NCBI GenBank assembly: GCA_034698045.1
Contig: JAQGAU010000534.1
Span: 1-26,555 of the forward strand
Direction of reading: 5' to 3'
DNA length: 26,555 nt
Source: Paramacrobiotus richtersi
Taxonomy: Eukaryota; Tardigrada; Eutardigrada; Parachela; Macrobiotidae
The position numbers and the translations under genes are program-made. Positions 1 through 10,640 of this stretch are shown here, in pieces; the stretch's first letter is position 1; each line of letters opens with the position of its first letter. Under the pieces are notes generated by a model. That model ran no database searches. It saw only the letters and a program-made list of their open reading frames with translations, and was not told the DNA's origin.

Positions 1-201
1 CATTCGCCGCTGGCATTCGTTCCACACATCGGTAGTAATAGCGTCCAAGGATACAACTTTGACTGCCACAGGTTTGTTCGTTTGCCACGGCCGACGCTTG
101 TTGATCTGCCCTTTAAAAACTATGCCAAAAGAACCTGAACCCAGCACTTCGTTAAACCAGACAGTAATGTCGTCTTGGCTTTGGACTTCTGCGGCATTCA
201 T
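1..201 (-). CDS. Protein kinase, N-terminal part (runs off the window)
   Basis: The reading frame starts at an ATG at 201 on the minus strand and stays open for 67 codons to the window edge. Residues 20-31 (LGSGSFGIVFKG) are a glycine-rich nucleotide-binding loop. VAVKVV at 45-50 supplies the ATP-contacting lysine, K48. The product is therefore the start of a eukaryotic Ser/Thr or Tyr kinase catalytic domain with only about 18 residues before the domain. The first strand is preceded by ITVWFNEV, with no signal peptide or membrane segment, so a cytosolic kinase is likely. The catalytic loop and DFG motif lie outside the window, so I cannot assign a subfamily or tell whether the kinase is active. 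It points away from the receptor genes and is probably an unrelated neighbour. Confidence 0.85.
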   Translation of the reverse strand, partial: MNAAEVQSQDDITVWFNEVLGSGSFGIVFKGQINKRRPWQTNKPVAVKVVSLDAITTDVWNECQRRM

Positions 202-1635
202 ATTGTTACTAGGATAGTTCTGCCTCAACACTAAACTTTCTAAGACTTAGCAAATATATTGCAATAAAATGTCTTCAAAGGGTAAAAGACGAATACTCAA
301 CACTGTACCAGCCTGTGCTACGACTCGAGCACTGTATCTAGAAGTAAGTAGCATAATCAAAAGGTTGGTGAACTCACGGCAGGGTTTGGCCGATAAGAAG
401 TACCATTTCACGGTCTTAGTGTGGAGCTATCCGATTAGTAAACAATAGTATAGTGAAGCTCGTTTACTCACCGCTACAGAGAAGGCGCCGTAATGATAAC
501 CATATCTGAACAGAGAATACAATAAAGAAACATGATAGTCATTTTGCATAACTATTTGATATTATAATGTGAATGACTCTTTGTCTACCAGCTGACAGTT
601 GAAGGAAAGGCGCTTCTCAAATCGGTAGTTTGTTCCTCTTTCTTTTTCATCTGGTAATTAGGATACTTTGGTTTCGGATTGACTGACATGTTTATCGCTG
701 TACGTACCGCGGTTCACAGCAACCTGCACATCTAGTCACCATCAAAACAATATTGCTGTACATTACTACAGGAAATAGTATATACATGCCGCGTCAGTTT
801 TTCCATTCTACACCAATAAAAAAGTACCGAAAAATAACTGCATACGCGGTGCCGCGTAGGGTACTGATACATGTTACTGGTCAAGATGTGTTACGTTTGT
901 GCCGTGTCGGACAGTACCGCAAACCTTAATAACAAATAATCTGGCAATAATACGTTCATGTTTTAACTGTAATCCCGGCTCAATAATTTATGCCGTTCAG
1001 TGCAGTTTACTGTGTATTGCATTGTGGGCAATGCGTAACTGAACTATTCTGGTGTAAATTGTCCCGATTACAATCTAGCTGAAATTTGTTTCTATGATTC
1101 TAGCACGGGACAATGATAATGAAAATCGTAGAAATATAAATGTTTTATGTTGCAGAAATATGATGAACACGTTTAGTTCAGTAGTGTTCATGTCATCGAC
1201 CTCATATCCACTACGGAAACACCTAAAGCAGACCAAAGAAAAACGAAGTACTGACAAGGCATGCTAGCTAATTAATCAGTGAGGTGCTTTCTAAATCACG
1301 TATCGTAATAAAAAAATAAAAATGTTCGAAAAAAATCAAACTCATACAGTATACACGTCCTGTTTGACTGGGCAGCTGCAGTACGGTACTTCTTAAATGC
1401 ACGACGAAGCAGCAGATGGCCAGTACTGCTATTACATATTCACAGGTAACCTTCTGGGTCTTTGTAAAATACTAATATGTTTTGTTGATGTCACTTGATG
1501 TTACCAGAAACCAGACAAATCTCGCAGTACAAGCACAGAGTATTTTCCCATTATCTGCTAGAAGAATCGTCACTTTTTTCAGCATTATCTACAGTGCTAT
1601 CCACAAAAGCTTCCTTACGGCATATGCCTGCAATT
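202..1635. other. Intergenic region between kinase and receptor A
   Basis: I see no gene here. The stretch is AT-rich with many stops in all frames. The short open frames in it have no recognisable domain and often lack an ATG. It should contain the kinase promoter (just above 201) and the 3' end of receptor A (just below 1636). Confidence 0.5.
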
Positions 1636-2676
1636 TCATCGACTTCTGCTGAGAATTCCCTTGGCAGCTTCTCTCCATTCGCGTGATACCAGCAAGCACA
1701 GCAGCGGATTGAGGGTGCAGTCCACCGCCTCCAGCAGGCTTCCAACCGCCACGAGACGCAGATCCAAGTAATCCATCCCGATGAGGAGCGCATACGCCAC
1801 GTGCACCGGCGTCCACAGTACCACCACACTGAACAGCATCGCCGTCAGCACCGCAAAATGCTTCTGCCCACTCGCTCCATCCCGCTGTTTCTTCAACCGG
1901 GGATTATCCTTCTGCAATTCCACGGTCGGCTCCACGGTACTCCCGCGGTTCTGGCTATCCCCATGCACACTACACACCGTGGCGTTAGTCGTCGCCGGAT
2001 GATCCTTTGTCATTACCCGCACCTTTCTCCGCATTATCACACGCACCTTCCAGTAAATAATCGGATACAGTGCGATGATGAAGATCTGCGGGAAGAAATG
2101 CGTACAGATACCGGTCAGGGCGAAGTAAATTCTCTTGTCAGCAAAGGACACCATGCATAGATGTGGATTCCAGTGGGACAGCTGGTCCGTGACAATGAAA
2201 CCCGGCAGAACCCACGCTGACATGTACGTCACCACGGCAATTTCACAGCACACGGCCAGTGTGCGGGAGTGATTGAGGCGGTAATGGTTGGGAAAGGTCA
2301 CGGCCCACAGTCTATTGACGCTGATTAACGCCTGCGTGTGGATAATAGAGCCTGTAATGACGGTTTGACAGAATAGGGCGAAAAGGCAATAACCGCTGCC
2401 CAGAACCCAGGGTATTTGAAGAAAATTACTGATCAGGGTGAAACGGTTGGTACAGGAGTTGGCCAGATCAAATATCGCCAAGCTGACCACGTATACGGAA
2501 AACGGCGTCCAGAGTTGGTGGGATTTGGCGTACACGGTTAGGATGAATGTGCTGCTGATGAAGCTGAATATTGTGATAAATAGATGGAGGTATCCCAGGA
2601 ATGCGGTGTTAGGCGGTTGAAAGTCAGAGATGTTCAACGAACTCTTGTTGGCAAACATGGTTGTATTGAGATCCAT
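1636..2676 (-). CDS. Class A-like orphan GPCR, receptor A (intronless)
   Basis: This is a complete 346-residue seven-transmembrane receptor from an ATG at 2676. The short N-terminus has three N-glycosylation sequons (N4, N10, N15). Approximate segments: TM1 26-50, TM2 58-80 (SLAIFD, acidic D70), TM3 97-125, TM4 140-162, TM5 183-208, TM6 273-300, TM7 305-330. C97 at the top of TM3 and C174 in the second extracellular loop can form the usual class A disulfide. The class motifs are altered: NRLW (121-124) for DRY, LWTP (287-290) for CWxP and NPLLC (323-327) for NPxxY. The TM1 asparagine is also missing (FISSTF). The third intracellular loop (about 209-272) is basic and polar, with RRK near its start. 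It is closest to receptor B within this window. A plasma-membrane G-protein-coupled role is inferred from the fold; the ligand is unknown. Confidence 0.93.
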   Translation of the reverse strand: MDLNTTMFANKSSLNISDFQPPNTAFLGYLHLFITIFSFISSTFILTVYAKSHQLWTPFSVYVVSLAIFDLANSCTNRFTLISNFLQIPWVLGSGYCLFALFCQTVITGSIIHTQALISVNRLWAVTFPNHYRLNHSRTLAVCCEIAVVTYMSAWVLPGFIVTDQLSHWNPHLCMVSFADKRIYFALTGICTHFFPQIFIIALYPIIYWKVRVIMRRKVRVMTKDHPATTNATVCSVHGDSQNRGSTVEPTVELQKDNPRLKKQRDGASGQKHFAVLTAMLFSVVVLWTPVHVAYALLIGMDYLDLRLVAVGSLLEAVDCTLNPLLCLLVSREWREAAKGILSRSR

Positions 2677-4500
2677 AACAAATAGCAGGCAGCAAGGCGG
2701 TAAACAAATGGGCTATTCAGTCAGAATAGCGGAAGGAATGCGCCTAATACATATGGAAATGCTTGATATCAAAGATCACAAAAGGTCAGAAAGTGCTCGG
2801 AGGCACGGATTGTTCTAATCAGCATATGAGAAAAAGTGTGTAAGTAATAAGGATTCTCCTAACTGTTTGCCTCGTGCATCTCTTAGCACGGTGTTATTGA
2901 TTACATGCAGTACGTCAACAGTGATATCCGAGATGCAAAACAGGGCAAGACATGCCGTACGGTATCCCGCTCAGATTAATGGAATCTGGAAAAAGGAACG
3001 CATGCTTTTAAAGCAACAACGATCACCGGATTTCCCACATTAGCATCCCGTAAAAACGTTTATGTCCGCTATATTTACGCCTCGCATAAAAGCCGGAAGC
3101 AACTGACGCGAAATCTCACAATATTAATAAATAAATAAGGGAAACAGACAGGAGATGCATGGGGAAGATGAGAAAAGCAATCAAACCGCATTATTGCATC
3201 CGGATCTCCTTATGTACACCTTGGTACACCACGCCGCCTCTTCCGCATTAACTATGTTATCCAAAGCCTCTCAAATAAACAGCGATAGGAAAAAGCTGCG
3301 GCTTTGAACTGATTATCGAGCAAACGGCACGAACTTTACTTTGTATAACCGCGGAATTCCCATTAATTAGGCCATATATCCTGGTGCGTGAAACGCTGTG
3401 CTTTAATCGCCGTTTCCTGTCGCCCGTCTGCAAGTGGCAAATGACGGCTAATTGTCGATCGTGGCAAGACAAAAGGACATGCGATTTTCACAGCACTTTT
3501 TATGAAATCAGGGAAGCGTGCCGCTGTTGTTAACCCCGTTTTTAAGCGGACGCTGCGTGTGATTGTCATCAACACATTTTTATGGGGAAGCGTGAAAACA
3601 CCGCCTTTTTTAATCACGCACACTTTTTGCCCCGTTGGCCGCAAAGTCTGTAAGTGGAGGCTGTTCAGTAATTCTTTTCCCTCATGCAACAAAGCACAAT
3701 TTCTGGATTACAGTAGTTTGAACTGTAGAATCCACAAAATAACGCAGTACTATACAGCTTCGAAACGCTTAAACGCTTAAACGCTTAAATCGGTCAACGA
3801 CACCAGAAAGCTGTCGTAACCTTTTGACCTAAGTTAACTGAAATTGTGTTACCATGTGAAAGTGGCACACTCCCTCCATTTCGTGGCATTTTTAAAGAGT
3901 CGAAACACACTTACCTTCATAGTTATACTGACATCATGAAAGTATTTTACTGGTGTGAAACGCGCCGTATAATCATACAGCTCAGAATTAGCTTGGTATC
4001 GTGAACATATTCTTTAATAGGCAAAGCCATAGACAGTGCAACAGTGCTTGCGCAAGGACCACTAAATTTGCCCACAAAATTTAAACATTAAGTAAACAAC
4101 CAAATTCGTTATTTCCACGCGCCTTAGACCTTAAAGGAAGAGTTCCCAAAATTGCAGCAGCATTATCCTTAACTACAGCCAATGGTATCTTTCTAGTGGA
4201 GTATCATGAGCGATGCTCTCGTTATGGTCAAACAATCAGAAGTTTATGAACAGTATTTTGTTGACATGTTAATCGTCGCTTTTGTATGATACTAGATATC
4301 CCGTGCACTGCATGGAGGTTTTAATAGCATACCATGTCGTCCTGATAGGAGTACGTTTTTTATTTGACTGGATTGTTTTATGTAGATATTAGTACGCATA
4401 TAAAATATAGCAGAATAAAACACATCCGAAAGGACGTGTTCGAAGCTGTTAGCATTACTAACACAACGAAGGTCTGGTGATATACCTTTGTGGGAGCCAA
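2677..4500. other. Intergenic region, no gene seen
   Basis: Upstream of receptor A (read leftward) and up to the inverted-repeat region there is no open frame with a recognisable domain. The frames present are short, often lack ATG, and overlap each other on opposite strands. The segment 3480-3620 carries loosely repeated GGGAAGCGTG words. A small perfect tandem repeat lies at 3765-3788. Confidence 0.5.
3765..3788. repeat. Short tandem repeat, 8-bp unit x3
   Basis: The unit ACGCTTAA occurs three times in a row without mismatches. It lies in intergenic DNA with no gene on either side nearby, and looks like a simple microsatellite-type repeat. Confidence 0.8.
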
Positions 4501-4513
4501 ATTTGGACCGTGG

Positions 4514-4587
4514 TCTGGAGACAAAAAAGATTCTGTCCTTCGGTTGCTAGTGATCTTTGTTTAAACAGAATCTTCTTTGTTTCCAGA
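4514..4587. repeat. Imperfect hairpin (23-bp arms)
   Basis: Arms at 4514-4536 and 4565-4587 are reverse complements at 21 of 23 positions, separated by a 28-base loop. The left arm begins TCTGGAGACAAA and the right arm ends TTTGTTTCCAGA. It sits about 70 bp left of the larger inverted-repeat element. It may be the core of another short palindromic element or a chance foldback; nothing marks it as a transcribed RNA. Confidence 0.6.
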
Positions 4588-4654
4588 GCATGTTCCAGAT
4601 GCAGCCGAGCTGGTGTTGGTCCACGAAGGGGATGAAATGATCGTAGTTTAATTA

Positions 4655-5183
4655 AGGAAGACACTCCGTACACTACCATCCTCGCTCGGTACACTACCTA
4701 TTGCACGTCCTTTCACTCGGTACACTACGTTTTACTTCGCTACCTTTCCCTACGTACACTACATTTCCCACTTCCTCTCGTTCTGTGCACTACCTTGTAC
4801 ATTTTATGTATTTTGACTTCTAGTTTTATACACATAAGTGTAAGTTAGTTATACACACACATAAGTTATACCGAAAACTTACCATATCTATAAGGACTGG
4901 TAGGTGATTGCGCAATCACGCGTGAAGTCAGCGGTTGGCACTACAGATAAATATGCGCCGTAGACTTAATAGATAATAAAATAATAGATAATAAATAATA
5001 AAAAAATAGATAATAAAAAATAAAAAAATGAGCGGAAGTGCACGGAGTGAAAGGTAGTGTTCAAATAGGTAGGGAACGGAACGAAAGGAAGTGCCGGAAA
5101 TGTAGTGTACACAGTCAAAAGTAGTGTAAAGGTAGTGCACGGAATGAAAGGTAGCGAAAAGGTAGTGTACGGAGTGTCTTCCT
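4655..5183. mobile_element. Non-autonomous inverted-repeat (foldback/MITE-like) element
   Basis: The two ends are inverted copies: AGGAAGACACTCCGTACACT at the left, and the reverse complement ending at 5183 on the right. Inward from each end the arms hold several diverged subterminal copies of a short word. On the left the word is CGTACACTACC or variants (near 4668, 4688, 4718, 4755, 4786). On the right it is its complement, GGTAGTGTACGG or variants (near 5037, 5099, 5132, 5161). The left end is preceded by TTAATTA and the right end is followed by TTAA, so a TTAA-type target site is plausible but not exact. The centre (about 4967-5032) is AT-rich with repeated TAGATAATAAA. No transposase is present, so it would depend on an enzyme encoded elsewhere. 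Confidence 0.7.
4967..5032. repeat. AT-rich TAGATAATAAA tandem tract
   Basis: Degenerate tandem copies of TAGATAATAA and AATAAAAAAT form the middle of the inverted-repeat element, between the two subterminal repeat arms. It is low-complexity sequence and non-coding. Confidence 0.7.
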
Positions 5184-6539
5184 TTAAGCCTTTAATTAAA
5201 GGCTACAGGAAAAGCTCCAGCAGACAGTGGGCATAAAAAGGTTGTTGATTTTGTATGTTAGTGTTAAACAACAAACGCATATACCGCCTGTTCCAAAGTG
5301 GGTCTGTGGTAAAACGCGTCGCCATTCAGTCAGTATTATTTTGTACAATGAATTTCTTTGGATCATTACCATCTTTTGTGATGACCTTAAGAAATGCATT
5401 ATCCAGAAAAGTTTCCTAACGACCAGGGAACAACTTGTACAGAATCAGTGCGTCCGTAGATGCAAATTAATGATTGGTAGAAGTCTGGTAAACATTAACG
5501 AAGATCCCAGAGCTTTATGGTTGTTGAATTTGCCTTTTATTTTTAAATGCGGTTACGGCTGAATGGCTCCGTAAATCGGTCACTCAAAGCGCATAAAAGC
5601 AGGAAAAGCGACTCTGTTTTGCCGCTTAACGTATAGTTGGCCTTTAGCATGACAAATAAAAGGGACGTAGGACATACATTATAGTACATTCCCACGCACA
5701 GCCAGAAAAGGTCACTAACAGCGTTTCTACAGTCTTCATTATGTCAGCTACTTAAAGGAGTACCGCGTTAACAGTTTACAAAGGCGGAAATCAAGTGAAG
5801 TGCAAGGAGCAACGCATAACTGAAACGAGTAGCAGGTTAATTGCTTAATGCGTAACCGAGAACGGTATAAGCTGTTCTGCCGAATTCAGCAGACGAATGC
5901 TGCTTAACAGTGTTAACAATGTTGATCATGTATGAAGTGTTCGATACACACAAACGGCAACAGTGTCAGTATGAACGTCCCATCGAGTTAGTTTGTGATT
6001 GTGGCGACTGTTTTGCTATCCAGCACATTGGTTCAGTATGCGCAACTAGTTCTTTTGTAACAGTAGGCGCAGGCAAAAAGTGAGAATTCTCATGTGAGTA
6101 ACCAGTTCTCCCTGTCTCCTCCACGGTGACCAATCAAAAAGGAACGGAATCGGAGTCTTTTTAGCAACAGCGTCTTTAATAGCCTCTTGAGCATTTAGCG
6201 GTAAAGTGTCAACGGACATCGCCAAGCGAAGGTTGTCGCTTTACTGAATACAAGGCGTTTTGTTTCGTTCGTTTATGCGTGCTGGCAGAACTGCGTACTG
6301 TATAAGGGTTAACAAGGAACTTACACAAGGGTGCCACCCAGTTTGTAATAATCCTATGCTGAACCCTGCAGTATTTGATTTCTCCTACTTGTGAAAACTG
6401 CTGCCGTCTGAGATACATGAGGCCTGAGGTTGCGATGTACGGACGCAATAATCAGCAGAACGTGTGTTAAATAATCATAGTCTTGTTTTACAATAGTACT
6501 GACAGCAATAAGATTAAATATGTATTAACAAAACTCCTG
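5184..6539. other. Intergenic region, no gene seen
   Basis: Open frames here are short and carry no domain I recognise. I see no convincing splice-linked exons, RNA gene or repeat in this stretch. Confidence 0.45.
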
Positions 6540-6955
6540 CTAGCAGCTTCCTGAAAGACAATGGAGATTTCCCCAGGGATTTAAGCTGCTTGATTATGCC
6601 GATGAAATGATCAACTTAAGCATGATTATGAGCAAAGCATGATTAAAAGCGATTTGAACCGAAAAGCCTTTCTTCCTAATGGCAGATGAAAAATCGCCCG
6701 AATCGGTCCTTTAATTTTAATGCCGTCGAACTGAGATTGTTGAGTCGCGGCTCGTGACGTTCTCGCCCCCAACACACTGGTTATAAAGCAATGTAATTAC
6801 GGCAAAGTGGACATTTCTGTAATACACCCTGGCTTTCTTGGACGTTTGCCGGGATGAAGTAACGTGGGAAGACACCGGATGTTCATCTTTCCTCTGAGTG
6901 GTACTATCACTTTGCTGCATCTGACGCACGATCCAAGCTGTGTTTTCATGGGTTG
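6540..6955. repeat. Duplicated non-coding block, left copy
   Basis: Blocks of this stretch recur near 7800-8195 in the same order and orientation. Examples are AATGGAGATTTCCCCAGGGAT against AATGGGGACTTCTCCAGGGAT, and later the runs AAAGTGGACATT, TTCTTGGACG, AGTAACGTGGG, ACCGGATGTT and CTTCTGACGCAC or a close match. The copies are clearly diverged and lack a shared open frame. Their position upstream of receptor B suggests they were once promoter or flank sequence of a duplicated gene whose coding part is gone from the left copy. Confidence 0.65.
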
Positions 6956-7799
6956 CAAAAATTTCCTAGCTGCACCTACGACAAAGGACAAAATTACGTA
7001 CGCAGTAACTCTTTAAAATTCCTGAAACGGTCGTGAGCTTTCGGTTACGCAGAAAGTAGCCTACAGGAAATCCTCCATAAGCGCATAAATGCAAAGCTGA
7101 GTCACGCTTGAGTGTCAATTTTGTAACAGGACTTAACAGTATTTTGCTAACGCCCTGAACTTTCAAAAACCATAAGTCAGTCCTCAACAGTATGAATTTT
7201 ATGTGGTTTTTGTTCCAAAGGGAGCAAAATAACAACGGTAATTTCCTGTTACTACCAGAACAGCATTTTGTTAAATCGTTATTAATATTTGCAGTACATC
7301 CATTCATTGAATATACAAAAAACGTACTGGACATCTGACTACAATACTGCGTAGGCGGAAAATGCGCGAGGCCATCTAGTTTAATATGGGTTTGTTAATT
7401 GCTGTGTCGTGCCGACGCATAGGGATATGCTGCGTATTGTTTCAGCCGCATGAATAATTAATTACAGAAGACCGCAATTTTTATAATTTAGAATGGTATT
7501 CTAATCTAAAAAGAAATCAGTTTTGCAGGAGTGCGAATCAGATTAGGATTTAGCACACACTGAAGCACACCTTTGTGTAGGTGCAAGCCGCACCATGCAG
7601 CTTTGTTAATCTAGCTGTCTTATCTCGTGTACCGGAACAAAAGTGAAATGTCCTTTCCAGCAAAACGGCAACCTTCGCTCTTGAACGCCAGGCACCCAAA
7701 TAGCTGTAAAACCTTTGCAAACATGTCCGATTATTTTCTTTTTTGACAGGTCACCGTCAGAGAAGATTTGGTAATCCTACAGGGAATACTTGCTTTTTG
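6956..7799. other. Spacer between duplicated blocks, no gene seen
   Basis: A 122-codon open frame on the minus strand (6966-7334) is the longest here. It has no domain, signal peptide or coding-like pattern I can support. I found no receptor relic in this spacer by reading. Confidence 0.4.
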
Positions 7800-8200
7800 T
7801 CTGTGCCTGCTAACAAATTCTTGAAATACAATGGGGACTTCTCCAGGGATTTCCCACATGCCTGCCTTATGAATCTGCGATTGAAATCATCAAATCTGTT
7901 TTTGACCGCATTGCAGCATTCCATTTGACCGATACGGTGTGACAGAATTGACGAAACTGTGATTGTACAGTAGTAGCTTGTGTTAGTCCCTCCTACATAC
8001 TAACCCCTAAGCGCCAATAACAATCGCCAGACACTGTGTAATTATGGCGAAGTGGACATTCTTCTATAAAAACACCTTACGTTCTTGGACGGTTGTTGAG
8101 ATATTCAGTAACGTGGGTAGCAACCGGATGTTAATCTTTCTGGTTGGCTGAAATATCTCTTTGCTGCTTCTGACGCACAGTCTGTCTGCTCTGGTAATTG
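7800..8200. repeat. Duplicated non-coding block, right copy (upstream of receptor B)
   Basis: This is the counterpart of 6540-6955 and ends about 300 bp before the receptor B start codon. The shared words are collinear over roughly 400 bp, with small insertions and deletions. It may carry distal control sequence of receptor B, but this is only positional inference. Confidence 0.65.
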
Positions 8201-8502
8201 AACAGGAACTCATTATGCCAGATTAGTTCGAACTCGTTAGGTGTGGATTAACTTCATAAGAGTGGTGTGCTGACAGCTAGCGTTGTGGATGACGCTGCAA
8301 AATATCAAACGTGATTCCCTTGACATACGCTGGAAGAATAATACTTTAGTTTAAAACAAGCCTTTCCTCCTCGATTTACGCACAATAACCAAAGAATGAT
8401 GTGTCTACTGTGAACTCACATTATTTTTATGTTCGTTTTAAAAGTTAACACTTGAATAGTGGTTCAGCCTTTCGACTGGATTTTTCCCGCATTGTAATTG
8501 TC

Positions 8503-9567
8503 ATGGATCTTCTGCAAAACGCTACCTACAACACATCTCATCCGTTGTCCAACAATTCGCACCATCCGCCGATGCCAAGTACCGCACTCTTTGGTTATCT
8601 TCATCTCGGTTTAGCAGTCGTTAGCTTTGTCAGCAGCCCTTTCATCATATTTGTCTACGCGAGATCCCCGCAACTATGGACACCTTTTTCAGTTTACATT
8701 GCCAGTTTGGCGACACTCGAGCTGGCCAACTCCTGCACTAACCGTTTAACTCTTATCAGCAGTTTGCTACAAATCCCTTGGGTGCTGGGTAACGGTTATT
8801 GCCTCTTCGCATTGTTCTGCACAACCGTGTTTACCGGCTCCATTATCCATGTACAAGCCCTGATCAGTACAAATCGGTTGTGGGCCGTGACCTTTCCGAA
8901 CAACTACCGCGTCCACCATTCAAAGAAGGTAGCGATCTGCTGTGTTGTAGCGGTGGTAGCGTACATGTCAGCGTGGACGATCCCGGGATTTATTATCACT
9001 GATCCGCGAAATCGTCAGACACCAAAGTTTTGCATGTACTCCTTCTCCGATAAGAGTTTGTACTTTATGTTCACCGGCATCTTCACTCATTTCTTCCCAC
9101 AATTGTACATTATGGTATTGTATCCGTTCATATACTGGAAAGTGCGTGTGGCCATGCGGCGGAAAACAGGCGTCACGACAAAAAGTGTTCCTCAAGCATC
9201 GAACGGAACGAAGGAAACGGCTTTCAGCACCAACACCAATGCGAAACAGTCGTCCACAGCTTTGGAGTTGTCGCAGGTAAAGAAGGAAAAGAAACCTGTG
9301 GTCAATACTGGGAAACGACATTTTTCTGTTTTGACCGCATTGCTGATCAGTTTTGTGATTCTGTGGACGCCGGTGCATGTGGCTTACATATTGACCATCG
9401 GGACGGGCTACACCAATGTACGGTTGATGGCTGTTGGGAGTTTGTTGTCGACGCTGGATTGCCTGCTGAATCCGATTATTTGTCTACTGGTTTCCAAAGA
9501 ATGGAGACAGGCGGCGCGCAACAAGCTGACCAATGCATGCTGCAAAACACGACCAACCATTGTGTGA
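8503..9567 (+). CDS. Class A-like orphan GPCR, receptor B (intronless)
   Basis: This is a complete 354-residue receptor. I chose the ATG at 8503 because the frame upstream has no ATG and the resulting start (MDLLQNATYN) resembles receptor A (MDLNTTMFAN). Seven hydrophobic segments lie at about 28-52, 60-82, 100-128, 143-165, 186-211, 273-300 and 306-330. C100 and C177 are the likely disulfide pair. Motifs are NRLW (124-127), LWTP (287-290) and NPIIC (323-327). The TM2 acidic position is glutamate (E73 in SLATLE), where the other four receptors have aspartate. N-terminal sequons include N6, N10 and N18. The third intracellular loop (about 213-271) is basic and Ser/Thr-rich. Many stretches match receptor A, including PWVLGxGYCLFALFC and ILWTPVHVAY-like TM6, so the two are close paralogs in opposite orientation. 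The ligand is unknown. Confidence 0.93.
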   Translation: MDLLQNATYNTSHPLSNNSHHPPMPSTALFGYLHLGLAVVSFVSSPFIIFVYARSPQLWTPFSVYIASLATLELANSCTNRLTLISSLLQIPWVLGNGYCLFALFCTTVFTGSIIHVQALISTNRLWAVTFPNNYRVHHSKKVAICCVVAVVAYMSAWTIPGFIITDPRNRQTPKFCMYSFSDKSLYFMFTGIFTHFFPQLYIMVLYPFIYWKVRVAMRRKTGVTTKSVPQASNGTKETAFSTNTNAKQSSTALELSQVKKEKKPVVNTGKRHFSVLTALLISFVILWTPVHVAYILTIGTGYTNVRLMAVGSLLSTLDCLLNPIICLLVSKEWRQAARNKLTNACCKTRPTIV

Positions 9568-10548
9568 GGATCTTGATGTAGCATTGGTCGCGTCGGACGA
9601 CGCAGCTTCACGCCAAGCCGGATGTTGTAATCGTACGGACATTTCGCACATATTTCGTCCAAACGACGAGGGGACGAACAATTACCTTGGGTGGGCGAGA
9701 GTGAAGATGACGTACGTACTCTCCCAGTCTATATACACCTCATCGGCGTAAAACTAGCTTCTTACTGCAGGCTTACTGGTATTTTGTCTCAGTTAAATGA
9801 GCAGCTGGTAACAATCCGAAGCTTTTGTTTTCAACCTTGTTACATGCTGTGTTCTGGATGTTGGTTGACGTTTGCTGTCAGAAACTTGACATAAAACAAC
9901 GAACATACATCAGCTGGTGCTTAGTCGGTGTGAATACGCAAATGCCTCAGCATCCTACAGCGGCACTGGGCTTGCTGAAGGCAGCCTTGCTTATCCTCAC
10001 CTAGCTATGATCGGCTAAGCTCCATGAACGACGGGAATGCAACAGGGTAGTGTTTCCGCGTGACACGACTAGCGATCACTGAAATCTGACTCGTCTAATG
10101 CTCTTCGCATATCTATCTTCTGAATATAGTATTATGTGTACGTCTTCGAAATCGACACTGGTAGTAACAATCAAGTAGTGCAGAACAACAATGCCATTCT
10201 TGGTCGAAGAACGCGTATATCAGTTCGTTGTATGAAGAGCATGGAAAATTTCCATAAAGAGCTGATGGAAATTACCTGCACGTATTGTCTTGTTTCCCAA
10301 CACATGACGTCCGTCAGGCGCGCACTTATTCAGTCATCCAAGGACATTACGATATGCTCCATACACTTGTTCTCCAGTTTCGCTTTGTTAGTGCAGTATC
10401 GAATAAAAAAGCATTTGTTGTGCTGTACAATCAGTACTGTCCTTCTTAAGGAGATCTGTAAAGAAGTTTACATAGCAGTGCGCGCTGGATGTGTTAAAGG
10501 TTTATTACACGCCCGGCTCTTAAACTGCTGGCTTTTTTTTCGCTGCTG

Positions 10549-10571
10549 ACAGATATTCTCAGACCTGTCGC
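10549..10571 (+). promoter_or_regulatory. Conserved promoter-proximal element of receptor C
   Basis: ACAGATATTCTCAGACCTGTCGC lies 69 bases before the receptor C ATG. It is matched by ACAGATACTCTCAACTCGGTCGC upstream of receptor D while the DNA around it has drifted. It could mark the transcription start region. No TATA box is obvious just upstream, only a T-run at about 10533-10540. Confidence 0.4.
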
Positions 10572-10640
10572 GAAGCGATCACGAGTAAAAAGATCAGCAA
10601 CATCCCAACTGTTGTGTCGATAGTAAATTATTACAATATC

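Noticed and set aside
4458-4694. A 78-codon minus frame across the hairpin
   Set aside because: It reads through both hairpin arms and into the mobile element, so it is not a conserved gene.
8452-8502. Longer N-terminus for receptor B
   Set aside because: The extension has no ATG, and starting at 8503 aligns with receptor A. The same reasoning moved the starts of receptors C and D and the Ig gene to their first ATG.
10136-10549. A 137-codon plus-strand frame upstream of receptor C
   Set aside because: It has no ATG at its start, no domain, and overlaps the duplicated upstream DNA of receptor C, where the equivalent region near receptor D is not open in a matching frame.
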